Translations under genes and position numbers: made by a program | In this document: positions 1-5,562 of the stretch, piece after piece | Layout: each line of letters opens with the position of its first letter | Position numbering within the stretch: position 1 is the first letter of the stretch | The notes under the pieces: model-generated | Told to the model about the DNA's origin: nothing | Seen by the model: the letters and a program-made list of their open reading frames with translations, nothing else | The model's database searches: none | DNA from: an uncultured Prevotellaceae bacterium | GTDB taxonomy: Bacteria; Bacteroidota; Bacteroidia; Bacteroidales; Muribaculaceae | Direction of reading: 5' to 3' | DNA: 5,562 nt | Assembly (NCBI GenBank): GCA_945645715.1 | Contig: CALZFJ010000154.1 | Location: forward strand, 1-5,562

Positions 1-155
1 GCCGGGTAGCGGCGTTCTCCCTCGATGTATCTTTAATTTGACAATGAATGATATGTGCTACACAGACTAAGCAAATAAGACTGCCGAGGGCGAATGTTGC
101 ACATAGAGATACCATAATCGCGTATCTACGACACGCAGTTGCTTCTTTTCGATAC
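1..155. other. Intergenic stretch without a recognisable gene
   Basis: Apart from repeat copy A (112-145), I see no gene, RNA gene or clear promoter here. Short frames are open to the left edge: plus-strand frame 3 ends at a stop near 39-41 and frame 2 at a stop near 68-70. The tail of a gene lying to the left therefore cannot be excluded, but neither peptide is recognisable. A plus-strand ORF at 48-350 crosses this stretch and is treated as spurious because it is built from the repeats and inverted repeats. Confidence 0.5.
112..145. repeat. Diverged direct repeat, copy A
   Basis: The plus-strand segment beginning CCATAATCGCGTATCTACG aligns without gaps to 199-232 (beginning CCATGATTGCGTACCTCCG) at roughly 70 percent identity. 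The offset is exactly 87 bases. Most differences in the first two thirds are transitions. The segment is not followed by an obvious hairpin of its own. Confidence 0.5.
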
Positions 156-194
156 CCCCACACAATCAGAACCTCCGGCTCTGACTGTGTGGGG
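156..194 (-). repeat. Near-perfect 18-bp inverted repeat with 3-nt loop
   Basis: The arms 156-173 and 177-194 pair over 18 positions around a three-base loop. In minus-strand RNA the stem is CCCCACACAGUCAGAGCC against GGUUCUGAUUGUGUGGGG, with 16 Watson-Crick pairs and two G-U wobbles. On the plus strand the same two positions are A/C mismatches. It abuts the hairpin at 194-261, sharing base 194, so both could stack in one RNA. It is followed on the minus strand by GTATCGAAAAG and not by a T-tract. Confidence 0.75.
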
Positions 195-261
195 CTTCCC
201 ATGATTGCGTACCTCCGGCACGCTGCTCGCTCCGCTCGCCGGAGGCCGTACCACGGGAAGC
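194..261 (-). repeat. Long imperfect inverted repeat, hairpin just downstream of the last gene
   Basis: On the minus strand the outer arms (261-250 and 205-194) pair as GCUUCCCGUGGU with AUCAUGGGAAGC: 12 pairs, two of them G-U. After a small internal loop, an inner 8-bp stem pairs CCUCCGGC (245-238) with GCCGGAGG (219-212), leaving an 18-nt purine-rich loop. It begins 11 nt past the stop of the small membrane protein gene. There is no T-run after it, so a classic intrinsic terminator is not supported; a 3'-end stabiliser, a Rho-associated end or a mobile intergenic repeat are alternatives. Confidence 0.7.
199..232. repeat. Diverged direct repeat, copy B (inside the hairpin region)
   Basis: Second copy of the segment at 112-145. 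Its core CATGATTGCG (200-209) also recurs exactly at 273-282. On the minus strand its GCCGGAGGT (219-211) recurs at 179-171, inside the adjacent hairpin. This copy supplies one side of both stems of the 194-261 structure. Confidence 0.5.
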
Positions 262-271
262 TATTAGTGCG

Positions 272-637
272 TCATGATTGCGACCTGCCGGGAATTAGGG
301 CGAGGGCGGCAAGGATAGCAGCAAGCCAGAGACCGGGGGTGGCATCATAGCCTGCCGGTATTGCAATCAGCGATGAGAGTGCGATAGCGTAGGGGAAGGA
401 GAGAATGTCGCTGACGGTCCCGTCGAGACTTGCAATGGTGCGGGCTTCGGTCTTTCCCAAAAGCATCACAGCCCTCACAATGAGAGTGACGAGAGCCACT
501 GCACCCACAATGCCCGAAACAATGGCGGTGACATCGCTGCCCAGCATACCGATAGTGAGGAACGGCAGACATGCTGCCACCACCTTAGCTGCCGCAGCAG
601 CTATAGAATCCTTGAAAATTTTCAGTTTCATAGTCAT
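272..637 (-). CDS. Small four-helix membrane protein of unknown function
   Basis: A 121-residue hydrophobic protein that I do not recognise. After a short basic start (MTMKLKIFKD) there are four likely membrane segments: about 12-31 (Ala/Val-rich), 37-60, 79-95 and 101-116. A polar stretch (GKTEARTIASLDGTVSD, about 61-77) lies between the second and third. The C-terminus is short (PGRSQS). The ATG at 637 follows a good Bacteroidetes promoter by a short AT-rich leader; a second ATG two codons downstream (631) is an alternative. Size and helix count would allow a holin-like or other small inner-membrane protein, but no motif supports a specific function. Its last codons and stop lie in a diverged copy of a short repeat also seen at about 200-218, so the present C-terminus may have been set by repeat insertion or rearrangement. 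A competing minus-strand frame at 345-572 has low-complexity composition and is a shadow. Confidence 0.6.
   Translation of the reverse strand: MTMKLKIFKDSIAAAAAKVVAACLPFLTIGMLGSDVTAIVSGIVGAVALVTLIVRAVMLLGKTEARTIASLDGTVSDILSFPYAIALSSLIAIPAGYDATPGLWLAAILAALALIPGRSQS
273..291. repeat. Short repeat copy C overlapping the 3' end of the membrane protein gene
   Basis: CATGATTGCG followed by ACCTGCCGG matches copy B (CATGATTGCG then TACCTCCGG) apart from two one-base indels. On the minus strand this stretch encodes the final residues (about GRSQS) and two bases of the TGA stop of the small membrane protein gene. Confidence 0.5.
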
Positions 638-644
638 AATGAAT

Positions 645-851
645 TTAATTACGATGCAAAGTTAAGTTTTTGGGCTTGTCCCATAGCAAATCGGTTGAAT
701 CTATTTGTGCTAAGATTAGCAATGAGGAATCGGGACGAGATTCGACTACCGATTCTGCTCTGTCCATCTGCTCCCAAGCTGCCGATTTTGTGCAACTGCG
801 AGGAAATGCCAATGAGAGCAATGTCAGGATTGTGATTGCGGCTTTCAACAT
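645..851 (-). pseudogene. 5' remnant of a Bacteroidales TPR lipoprotein gene
   Basis: A 68-codon ORF starts 2 nt after the flippase stop. It opens with a hydrophobic signal sequence (about residues 3-16) and a cysteine at position 20 that could be a lipidation site, although PRSC is a poor lipobox. It continues with MDRAESVVESRPDSSLLIL followed by AQID. That pattern (MD-AE----RPDSaL-iL--ID) is the standard beginning of a large family of Bacteroidales TPR lipoproteins and TPR-regulator proteins of several hundred residues. Here the family pattern stops near residue 58 and the frame ends ten codons later. The last codons coincide with a promoter element for the next gene, so the 3' part looks replaced, not merely short. 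It could still be translated as a small lipoprotein because its start is tightly coupled to the flippase. Family assignment comes from pattern memory; truncation is inferred. Confidence 0.6.
657..690 (-). promoter_or_regulatory. Bacteroidetes-type promoter for the small membrane protein gene
   Basis: The minus strand carries TAACTTTG (plus 657-664), an exact match to the Bacteroidetes -7 consensus TAnnTTTG. A TTTG (plus 687-690) lies 22 nt upstream and could be the -33 element, though the spacing is a little long. Transcription would start near 650, about a dozen bases before the ATG at 637. The leader is AT-rich and has no Shine-Dalgarno sequence, as is common in this phylum. The promoter lies inside the 3' end of the truncated lipoprotein ORF. 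Confidence 0.6.
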
Positions 852-853
852 GA

Positions 854-2329
854 TTACCGGGAATTGCGGGTGGGGAGGTGGAGGCGCTCGGTGCGGACGA
901 TGGCGGCGAGGAAGATTGCGATGCCGATGGTCTTGACGACGGCTCCGGTGATTATTCCCATCGGGGGCAGGAGCTGATAGCCCGCGAAGATGGCGGCGGC
1001 GAGCAGTGTGTAGCCGAAGATGCTGCGCAGCGGATAGTCGATGGGATATTTGCGCTGACCCACGAAGTAGCTCAGAAGCATTGCGGTGCCATAGCCGGCA
1101 CAGCCTGCCCAGGCGCAGGCGATGTAGCCGTAGCGTGGCACGAAAATCACATTGACGGCGATGAGCACGGCGCAGCCGATGCCGGAGAACAGTGCTCCCC
1201 ACATAGTCTTGTCGATTAGCTTATACCAGAAGGAGAGGTTGAAGTAAATTCCCATCATTATTTCGGCCACCATCACTATTGCCACCACTTGGAGTCCGCT
1301 CCAGTAGTCGGGGGCGATGAGATATTTGAGAATGTCGAGGTAGGCGATGACTGCAAGGAATGCCAGGAGGGTGAAGATGATGAAGTATTTCATTGCCAGA
1401 GCATAGGTCTCGCGGCTGTCGCGGTCGTTACTCTTGCTAAACACAAAAGGCTCGTAGGCATAGCGGAAGGCTTGCGTAATCATAGCCATAATCATTGCAA
1501 TCTTGCTTGCGGCACCATAGATGCCGAGCTCGCGCGAGGCGTTGTCGGCCGAGCAGAGGAAGGGGAAAAGGATTTTGTCGGCAGTCTGGTTGAGGATTCC
1601 GGCGATTCCGAGCAGCAAGATGGGCATGCTGTAGCGGAGCATGCGGCGGAGCAGTGCGCGGTCGAATACGTAGCGGAATCCCGTCAGCTCACGCCAGAAG
1701 AAGAAAGTGATGGAGGCGGTGCAGGCGAGATTGAGGAAGAATGCGTAGCCTACGCCCACGGTGGGGCTGTAGATGCAGCCTATTGCGTCGGGGTAATCCT
1801 TGTAGAGTGCAGGGAATACCACGAAGTAGAGGAGGTTAAGCCCTATGTTCATGACTATGAAGAGCATCTTGAGCGAGGCAAACTTTATGGCTTTCTTCTT
1901 GTAGCGCAAGTAGGCGAAGGGAATGGCCTGGAAAGCGTCGATAGCCACACATGCCGCCATCACAGCCACATACTCGGGGTGAGCGGCATATCCCATAGCC
2001 GATGAAATGGGCGAGAGGAATAGTATCACAAGAGCCACGAAAAGCAGCGAGGTGCCGCCCACGGCGATGAGCGTGGTGGAATAGACGCGAGCCGGGTCTT
2101 CCTCGGGCTTATTTGAGAAGCGGAAGAATGTGGTTTCCATTCCGTAGGTGAGGATTACGAAAAGGAGAGCCACATAGGAGTACATATTGGTGATAACGCC
2201 GTAGCCGCCCGACTCGGCAGAGAGCTTGGCGGTGTAGAGCGGTACGAGGAGATAGTTGAGGAAGCGTCCGATGATGCTGCTCATGCCATAGATGGCGGTT
2301 TCCTTAGCGAGTGATTTCAGTGATGGCAT
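854..2329 (-). CDS. Wzx-type oligosaccharide/polysaccharide flippase (MOP superfamily)
   Basis: A 491-residue, very hydrophobic protein with about 14 predicted membrane helices (roughly 12-32, 45-66, 84-105, 118-140, 150-172, 187-210, 233-255, 270-290, 312-333, 344-365, 376-397, 403-424, 435-454, 458-477). That count and length fit the MOP superfamily of lipid-linked oligosaccharide flippases. The N-terminal pattern (YGMSSIIGRFLNYLLVPLYT, then GVITNMYSY, then YGMETTFFRF) is typical of the Bacteroidetes polysaccharide-biosynthesis branch. Known members move undecaprenyl-linked sugar units across the inner membrane for O-antigen, capsule or other glycans. No glycosyltransferases or polymerase are in the window, so the glycan is unknown. 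The ATG lies 24 nt after the ruvB stop, a spacing that fits one transcript, and the gene ends in TAA only 2 nt before the next ATG. A MurJ-like role is less likely because the N-terminal pattern is Wzx-like. The protein appears complete. Confidence 0.9.
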   Translation of the reverse strand: MPSLKSLAKETAIYGMSSIIGRFLNYLLVPLYTAKLSAESGGYGVITNMYSYVALLFVILTYGMETTFFRFSNKPEEDPARVYSTTLIAVGGTSLLFVALVILFLSPISSAMGYAAHPEYVAVMAACVAIDAFQAIPFAYLRYKKKAIKFASLKMLFIVMNIGLNLLYFVVFPALYKDYPDAIGCIYSPTVGVGYAFFLNLACTASITFFFWRELTGFRYVFDRALLRRMLRYSMPILLLGIAGILNQTADKILFPFLCSADNASRELGIYGAASKIAMIMAMITQAFRYAYEPFVFSKSNDRDSRETYALAMKYFIIFTLLAFLAVIAYLDILKYLIAPDYWSGLQVVAIVMVAEIMMGIYFNLSFWYKLIDKTMWGALFSGIGCAVLIAVNVIFVPRYGYIACAWAGCAGYGTAMLLSYFVGQRKYPIDYPLRSIFGYTLLAAAIFAGYQLLPPMGIITGAVVKTIGIAIFLAAIVRTERLHLPTRNSR

Positions 2330-2353
2330 AGTGTGAGAATTGAAACTTTTTTT

Positions 2354-3376
2354 TTACTCAAAGAGAGAGGCTGTTCCGGCGAAGCGGCTGCGGCCGAGGT
2401 GCTGATAGGCGAGGTCGGTGACTTCGCGGCCACGCGGGGTGCGCTTAATGAAGCCTTCTTTGATGAGATAAGGCTCATACACTTCCTCGAGAGTGCCAGG
2501 GTCTTCGCCAAGGGCAGTGGCGATGGTGGTTAGTCCCACGGGACCACCCTTAAACTTGTCGATGATGGTGGTGAGAATCTTGTTGTCGATTTCATCAAGA
2601 CCATACTTGTCGATATTCAGGGCTTCGAGGGCAAAGCGTGCAATCTCAGTGTCGATTTTTCCGGAGCCTTTCACCTGGGCGAAGTCGCGCACGCGGCGCA
2701 GCAGTGCATTGGCAATACGTGGAGTGCCACGGCTGCGCAGGGCAATCTCGCGGGCAGCATCGTCGGTGATAGGCACGGATAGCAGACGGGCAGAGCGGCG
2801 CACGATGCCTTCGAGCGTTGAGTGGTCGTAGTATTCCAAGTGGCAGTTGATGCCAAAGCGTGCACGGAGTGGCGAGGTGAGCAAGCCGCTGCGTGTGGTG
2901 GCGCCGATGAGCGTGAACGGCGAGAGCGTCAATTGCACCGAGCGAGCACCCGGACCCTTGTCGATCATGATGTCGATGCGGTAATCCTCCATGGCCGAGT
3001 AGAGGTATTCCTCCACGATGGGGCTAAGGCGGTGAATCTCGTCGATGAAAAGCACATCGTTCTCATCGAGGGAGGTGAGAATGCCGGCAAGGTCGCCCGG
3101 CTTGTCGAGCACCGGACCTGAAGTGACTTTGAAGCCTACGCCAAGTTCGTTGGCTACGATGTTGCTGAGAGTGGTTTTTCCCAATCCCGGAGGACCGTGG
3201 AGCAGGGTATGGTCGAGTGACTCGCCACGGAGCCGTGCAGCGGCAACGAAAACGCGGAGGTTCTCGATGATTTTCTCCTGACCTGCGAAATCGTCGAATT
3301 TCATTGGTCGGAGGGCACGCTCAAAGTCGCGGTCGCTTTCGAGTCGCTGCTCTCTTATGTCGAAAGAATCATTCAT
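2354..3376 (-). CDS. ruvB: Holliday junction branch migration ATPase RuvB
   Basis: RuvB is the AAA+ motor that, with RuvA, drives branch migration of Holliday junctions during recombinational repair before RuvC cuts them; it acts in the cytoplasm. The 340-residue length is normal. Motifs in order: the RuvB opening LRPMKFDDFAGQ (about 22-33), Walker A GPPGLGKTT (61-69), Walker B VLFIDEIHRL (108-117), sensor 1 GATTR (158-162), the SPLRARFG segment carrying the arginine finger (about 168-175), sensor 2 GTPR (217-220), and a C-terminal winged-helix domain from about 260 with KGGPVGL, LEEVYEPYLI and RTPRGR. All key residues are present, so it looks intact and functional. The start is the ATG 50 nt after the barrel gene stop and places the N-terminal segment at family length. 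ruvA and ruvC are not in the window. The flippase gene follows after 24 nt and is probably co-transcribed. Confidence 0.98.
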   Translation of the reverse strand: MNDSFDIREQRLESDRDFERALRPMKFDDFAGQEKIIENLRVFVAAARLRGESLDHTLLHGPPGLGKTTLSNIVANELGVGFKVTSGPVLDKPGDLAGILTSLDENDVLFIDEIHRLSPIVEEYLYSAMEDYRIDIMIDKGPGARSVQLTLSPFTLIGATTRSGLLTSPLRARFGINCHLEYYDHSTLEGIVRRSARLLSVPITDDAAREIALRSRGTPRIANALLRRVRDFAQVKGSGKIDTEIARFALEALNIDKYGLDEIDNKILTTIIDKFKGGPVGLTTIATALGEDPGTLEEVYEPYLIKEGFIKRTPRGREVTDLAYQHLGRSRFAGTASLFE

Positions 3377-3400
3377 TTATCTTAGAATTTTACTATTATT

Positions 3401-3408
3401 CAAGTTTA
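3401..3408 (-). promoter_or_regulatory. Weak candidate -7 element upstream of ruvB
   Basis: In the AT-rich 50-nt gap before ruvB, the minus strand reads TAAACTTG. This matches five of the six fixed positions of the Bacteroidetes -7 consensus TAnnTTTG and lies about 25 nt before the ruvB ATG, giving a plausible short leader. I found no convincing TTTG -33 element at the expected distance. Read-through from the barrel gene is an equally good explanation for ruvB expression. Confidence 0.25.
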
Positions 3409-3426
3409 TATTTTTGGGGGCAATTC

Positions 3427-5268
3427 TCAGAACACGAGCGACGCGCCTGCCATGAGTGTAAAGCCTTGTGCGCCCAGAGAGTAGTAGTTGTCCCACTTCT
3501 TTCCGAGCAGGTTACTGCCTGAGGCAAACACGCTGAGCATCTTTGTGACCTGATAGCTTGCACCGAGAGAGAGGTTGCTCACAGTGCCTATATCGTAGAG
3601 ATTGACTGTGGGGATTTGATTCGATGCATCGGTAGGGTCGTTGACGTTTGTGCTTTTTGCCGAGCTTCGCTTAGCGCGGAGCTGGTAGCCGAGGTTCACC
3701 TTCAGCTTCTCGATGGGAGTAATGGTGACATTAAAATCGGCAACGCACTTTGCGCGGTCGAAGCCGAGGAAGTAGCCCTTGTCGAGTTCCTGCGGAGAAT
3801 AGGTGAGACCCAGACGTGCATCTGCGAGCGAATTGTAGCGGTAGCCCAGCTCAAATCCGGCTTTCCAGCCCTTAATCTCTGAAGGCTCATAGGTGGTGCA
3901 GTAGTCGTCGAGGTCGTAGGGGGTGATTAATGGCAGAGGCATATCCTTGAAGATGCCATATCCGGCAAGGAGCTTGGCATAGAAGCCGGTGAACGGACCG
4001 ATGCGGAGCGAGAGCTCGGCATCGACAGGCACGTAGGGGTTGGATAGCGGTGAGATGGGGCATAGGTAGCGGTTTTGCGAGTAGATGTCGCTGAGCGTGG
4101 TTATGCTCTTGCCGCCGGTAGCTTTCAGCTCGATGGCAAATGCGCTGCTTGCGGCATAGCTGAGGCTGACATTGGGCGATATGCGTAAGGAGGAGCCGTC
4201 GCTCAATGAGAACTGCACATTGGCACCCACGCGAGCCGATAATTTGTCCTTGGCGTAGCGGGCGAATGGCGAGATGGTAATCAAGCCCATTCCATCGGTG
4301 TGCTTTAGATACTCCGGTGGAGTGGGAGCGCCCAAGATGTGTTCAAGTTCGGGGAAATTCCTGCCGAGATACTCAAATCGGGCATCGGCACCGAAATTTA
4401 GGTCGCTGCGGTGATTGGTTTCACCCGAAACGGAGAGAGCAAAGCGGTTGTCGCCAAGCCCCTTGTTACCGATGCTCTTATTCACTGATTTTGAGAAGCC
4501 GAAGTGAGAGAAAATGATGTTGGCTGAATACTTGAAAGCATCGTCGCTGCGGTTGTTGCGCCAGCCGAGAGCGATGGCAAACTCATTGACAGTCTGCATA
4601 GAGTCGGAGGAGTTCCAGCCATTGGTGTGGTAATCTGGAACGAGAATATTATCGCCGTCCAATCCCGTAGCGTTATCGGTGTGATAGCTGACGAAGCCAT
4701 ATCCGCCGTAGTAGTTGAAGTGGTCGAAGTGGCACATTGCCGAAGCCGAAAAAGTGCCGCTGTGGAAGCGGTGGCTGAAGTCGAGAGCTATGATGTTGTT
4801 GTTGAACTTCTGCTTTAGCGGCTCGGTCAAATCTTCGGGAAGATTCTCTGAGCGGTTGCGTCCGCTCCATGTGGAATTGTGCTGAAGCCAGATGTTCAGC
4901 ATCGTTTCGGGCTTGGCAACGATGGCATATCCTGCATTTGCGGCAATGTTGGCGTAGGAGCCGGCAGCTAAGTCGAGATAGCCGCGGTAGTGAGAGAAAT
5001 CGTGGGAGGTCATGTAGCCATAGGGCATCATGAGTGGAGCAGTGGCAGGCACATCGGTAGGCACCGACCACTCGCTGTAGGAGATGTTGCCAGTGGTTTT
5101 TGGCGGCTTCGACACGGCAGGGAGCAGGTTGAGCTTCTTTGCCTTGCGCTCGTGCGGAGTGTAGTCGGTCTCCACAGTAATCTCCTTGGTGAGATCCTCC
5201 TGGGCCACAGCGGTGGCAGAGAGGAAGAGCGACGTCAGGAGAGAGGCAAATATCGTGATACGTTTCAT
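3427..5268 (-). CDS. Outer-membrane beta-barrel protein, TonB-receptor-like without visible plug
   Basis: A 613-residue protein with a clear Sec signal peptide: MKR, a hydrophobic core, then AVA before Q23 as the likely cleavage site. Mature residues about 29-51 hold a short conserved-looking segment (EITVETDYTPHERKAKKLN, then LLPAV). It resembles the N-terminal segment of a group of Bacteroidetes TonB-dependent-receptor-like proteins. From about residue 92 the sequence alternates aromatic and polar residues with short turns, as expected for antiparallel transmembrane strands. The end (NLLGKKWDNYYSLGAQGF, then a final strand closing in F613) matches the last strands and C-terminal Phe signal of outer-membrane barrels assembled by BAM. 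I see no plug domain of about 120-150 residues and no TonB box, and it is shorter than typical SusC-like receptors of about 1000 residues, so import by TonB should not be assumed. It lies 51 nt after the TPR gene and 50 nt before ruvB. The ATG at 5268 is preferred because the signal peptide starts there. The substrate is unknown. Confidence 0.85.
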   Translation of the reverse strand: MKRITIFASLLTSLFLSATAVAQEDLTKEITVETDYTPHERKAKKLNLLPAVSKPPKTTGNISYSEWSVPTDVPATAPLMMPYGYMTSHDFSHYRGYLDLAAGSYANIAANAGYAIVAKPETMLNIWLQHNSTWSGRNRSENLPEDLTEPLKQKFNNNIIALDFSHRFHSGTFSASAMCHFDHFNYYGGYGFVSYHTDNATGLDGDNILVPDYHTNGWNSSDSMQTVNEFAIALGWRNNRSDDAFKYSANIIFSHFGFSKSVNKSIGNKGLGDNRFALSVSGETNHRSDLNFGADARFEYLGRNFPELEHILGAPTPPEYLKHTDGMGLITISPFARYAKDKLSARVGANVQFSLSDGSSLRISPNVSLSYAASSAFAIELKATGGKSITTLSDIYSQNRYLCPISPLSNPYVPVDAELSLRIGPFTGFYAKLLAGYGIFKDMPLPLITPYDLDDYCTTYEPSEIKGWKAGFELGYRYNSLADARLGLTYSPQELDKGYFLGFDRAKCVADFNVTITPIEKLKVNLGYQLRAKRSSAKSTNVNDPTDASNQIPTVNLYDIGTVSNLSLGASYQVTKMLSVFASGSNLLGKKWDNYYSLGAQGFTLMAGASLVF

Positions 5269-5319
5269 AATCGAAGATTGTATTTTTTATTGATTGAAAA
5301 AATTCGGGTCGGCTTGTGG

Positions 5320-5562
5320 CTATTTCTTCTTTTTTGAGGATTTTGAGGACTTTTTCCACTGCGATAGGCGGGAGTCGATCATTCGGAAGATGTCGTCGTC
5401 GCTACCCGGATAGTTGTTGCGGAGGCTTTCGAGATACTGAGTAGCCTCGGTGGTGTTACCGCGCTTGTGGTAGATGTCGGCAAGAAGAATGAAACCGCGG
5501 GCGAGCCAGTACTGGTGAGGAGTGCCGGCGTCGATAAACTCATTGAGCACCTTCTCGGCACG
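5320..5562 (-). CDS. TPR-repeat protein, C-terminal end (partial, 5' end outside window)
   Basis: The reading frame is open to the window edge and supplies the last 80 residues of a longer protein. The first in-frame GTG (5550-5548) is probably an internal valine, not a start. Residues about 18-52 of the visible part form a good tetratricopeptide repeat: helix A around WLARGFILLADIYHKRG and helix B around NTTEATQYLESLRNNYPG, with the usual small residues, the G between helices and the closing P. TPRs are helical protein-binding scaffolds. The partner here is unknown, but the outer-membrane barrel gene follows after 51 nt on the same strand, so a periplasmic or envelope role is a reasonable inference. 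The protein ends in a basic, low-complexity Lys/Ser tail (about residues 70-80, ending KKKK) before a TAG stop. Total length, signal peptide and number of repeats cannot be judged from this fragment. Confidence 0.85.
   Translation of the reverse strand, partial: RAEKVLNEFIDAGTPHQYWLARGFILLADIYHKRGNTTEATQYLESLRNNYPGSDDDIFRMIDSRLSQWKKSSKSSKKKK

Noticed and set aside
156..261. Intrinsic terminator or CRISPR-like repeats
   Set aside because: No T-tract follows either hairpin on either strand, and the direct repeats are too few, too diverged and unevenly spaced for a CRISPR array.
48..350. Plus-strand ORF of 100 codons
   Set aside because: It is built from the direct repeats and both arms of the inverted repeats, overlaps the 3' end of the minus-strand membrane protein gene, and its Arg-rich composition resembles no protein family.
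852..1202. Upstream extension of the 645-851 ORF to an ATG at 1202
   Set aside because: The extension lies wholly inside the flippase in another frame and is Arg/His-rich junk. The signal sequence starting at 851 marks the real start.
1289..2005. Plus-strand ORF of 238 codons
   Set aside because: Antisense shadow of the flippase. It is unusually rich in Glu, Val and His, as expected from reading hydrophobic membrane-helix codons backwards.
2317..3522. Several 60-115 codon ORFs in and around ruvB on both strands
   Set aside because: They are shadows of the intact ruvB reading frame, with no plausible starts, domains or composition.
5269..5319. Promoter for the barrel gene
   Set aside because: The 51-nt gap is AT-rich, but I found no good TAnnTTTG element at a suitable distance, so co-transcription with the TPR gene is the simpler reading.
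4673..5359. Minus-strand ORF of 228 codons
   Set aside because: It overlaps the barrel gene in another frame and covers its signal peptide. Its composition (His, Arg, Gln, Cys-rich) is that of a frame-shifted shadow.

Overview
The window most likely comes from a chromosome of an anaerobic Bacteroidales bacterium, with a Muribaculaceae-like relative as the best guess. The grounds are a RuvB followed by a Wzx-type flippase, a signal-peptide outer-membrane beta-barrel next to a TPR protein, the opening of a typical Bacteroidales TPR lipoprotein, a TAnnTTTG-type promoter, and starts without clear Shine-Dalgarno sequences. The genus is an inference.

All credible genes lie on the minus strand, so transcription runs from high to low coordinates. 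In that order: the C-terminal end of a TPR protein (5320-5562, start outside the window); an outer-membrane barrel protein (3427-5268); ruvB (2354-3376); a 14-helix polysaccharide flippase (854-2329); a 68-codon lipoprotein-like ORF that looks like the broken 5' end of a TPR lipoprotein gene (645-851); and a small four-helix membrane protein of unknown function (272-637). Gaps are 51, 50, 24, 2 and 7 nt, so most of the block could be read as one transcript. The last gene probably has its own promoter, which sits inside the end of the broken ORF.

The first 271 bases hold no convincing gene. They carry two abutting inverted repeats (156-194 and 194-261) and diverged direct repeats. One direct repeat supplies the final codons and stop of the small membrane protein gene. 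All four imperfect pairs in the two main stems are A/C mismatches on the plus strand, which become G-U wobbles in minus-strand RNA. The structure therefore fits an RNA fold made in the same direction as the genes and lying just downstream of the last one.

Functionally the block mixes envelope biogenesis (barrel, flippase, probably the TPR protein) with recombination (RuvB branch migration). RuvB and the flippase are probably co-transcribed neighbours and need not share a pathway. No CRISPR array, transposase, tRNA, rRNA or complete novel defence system is visible.
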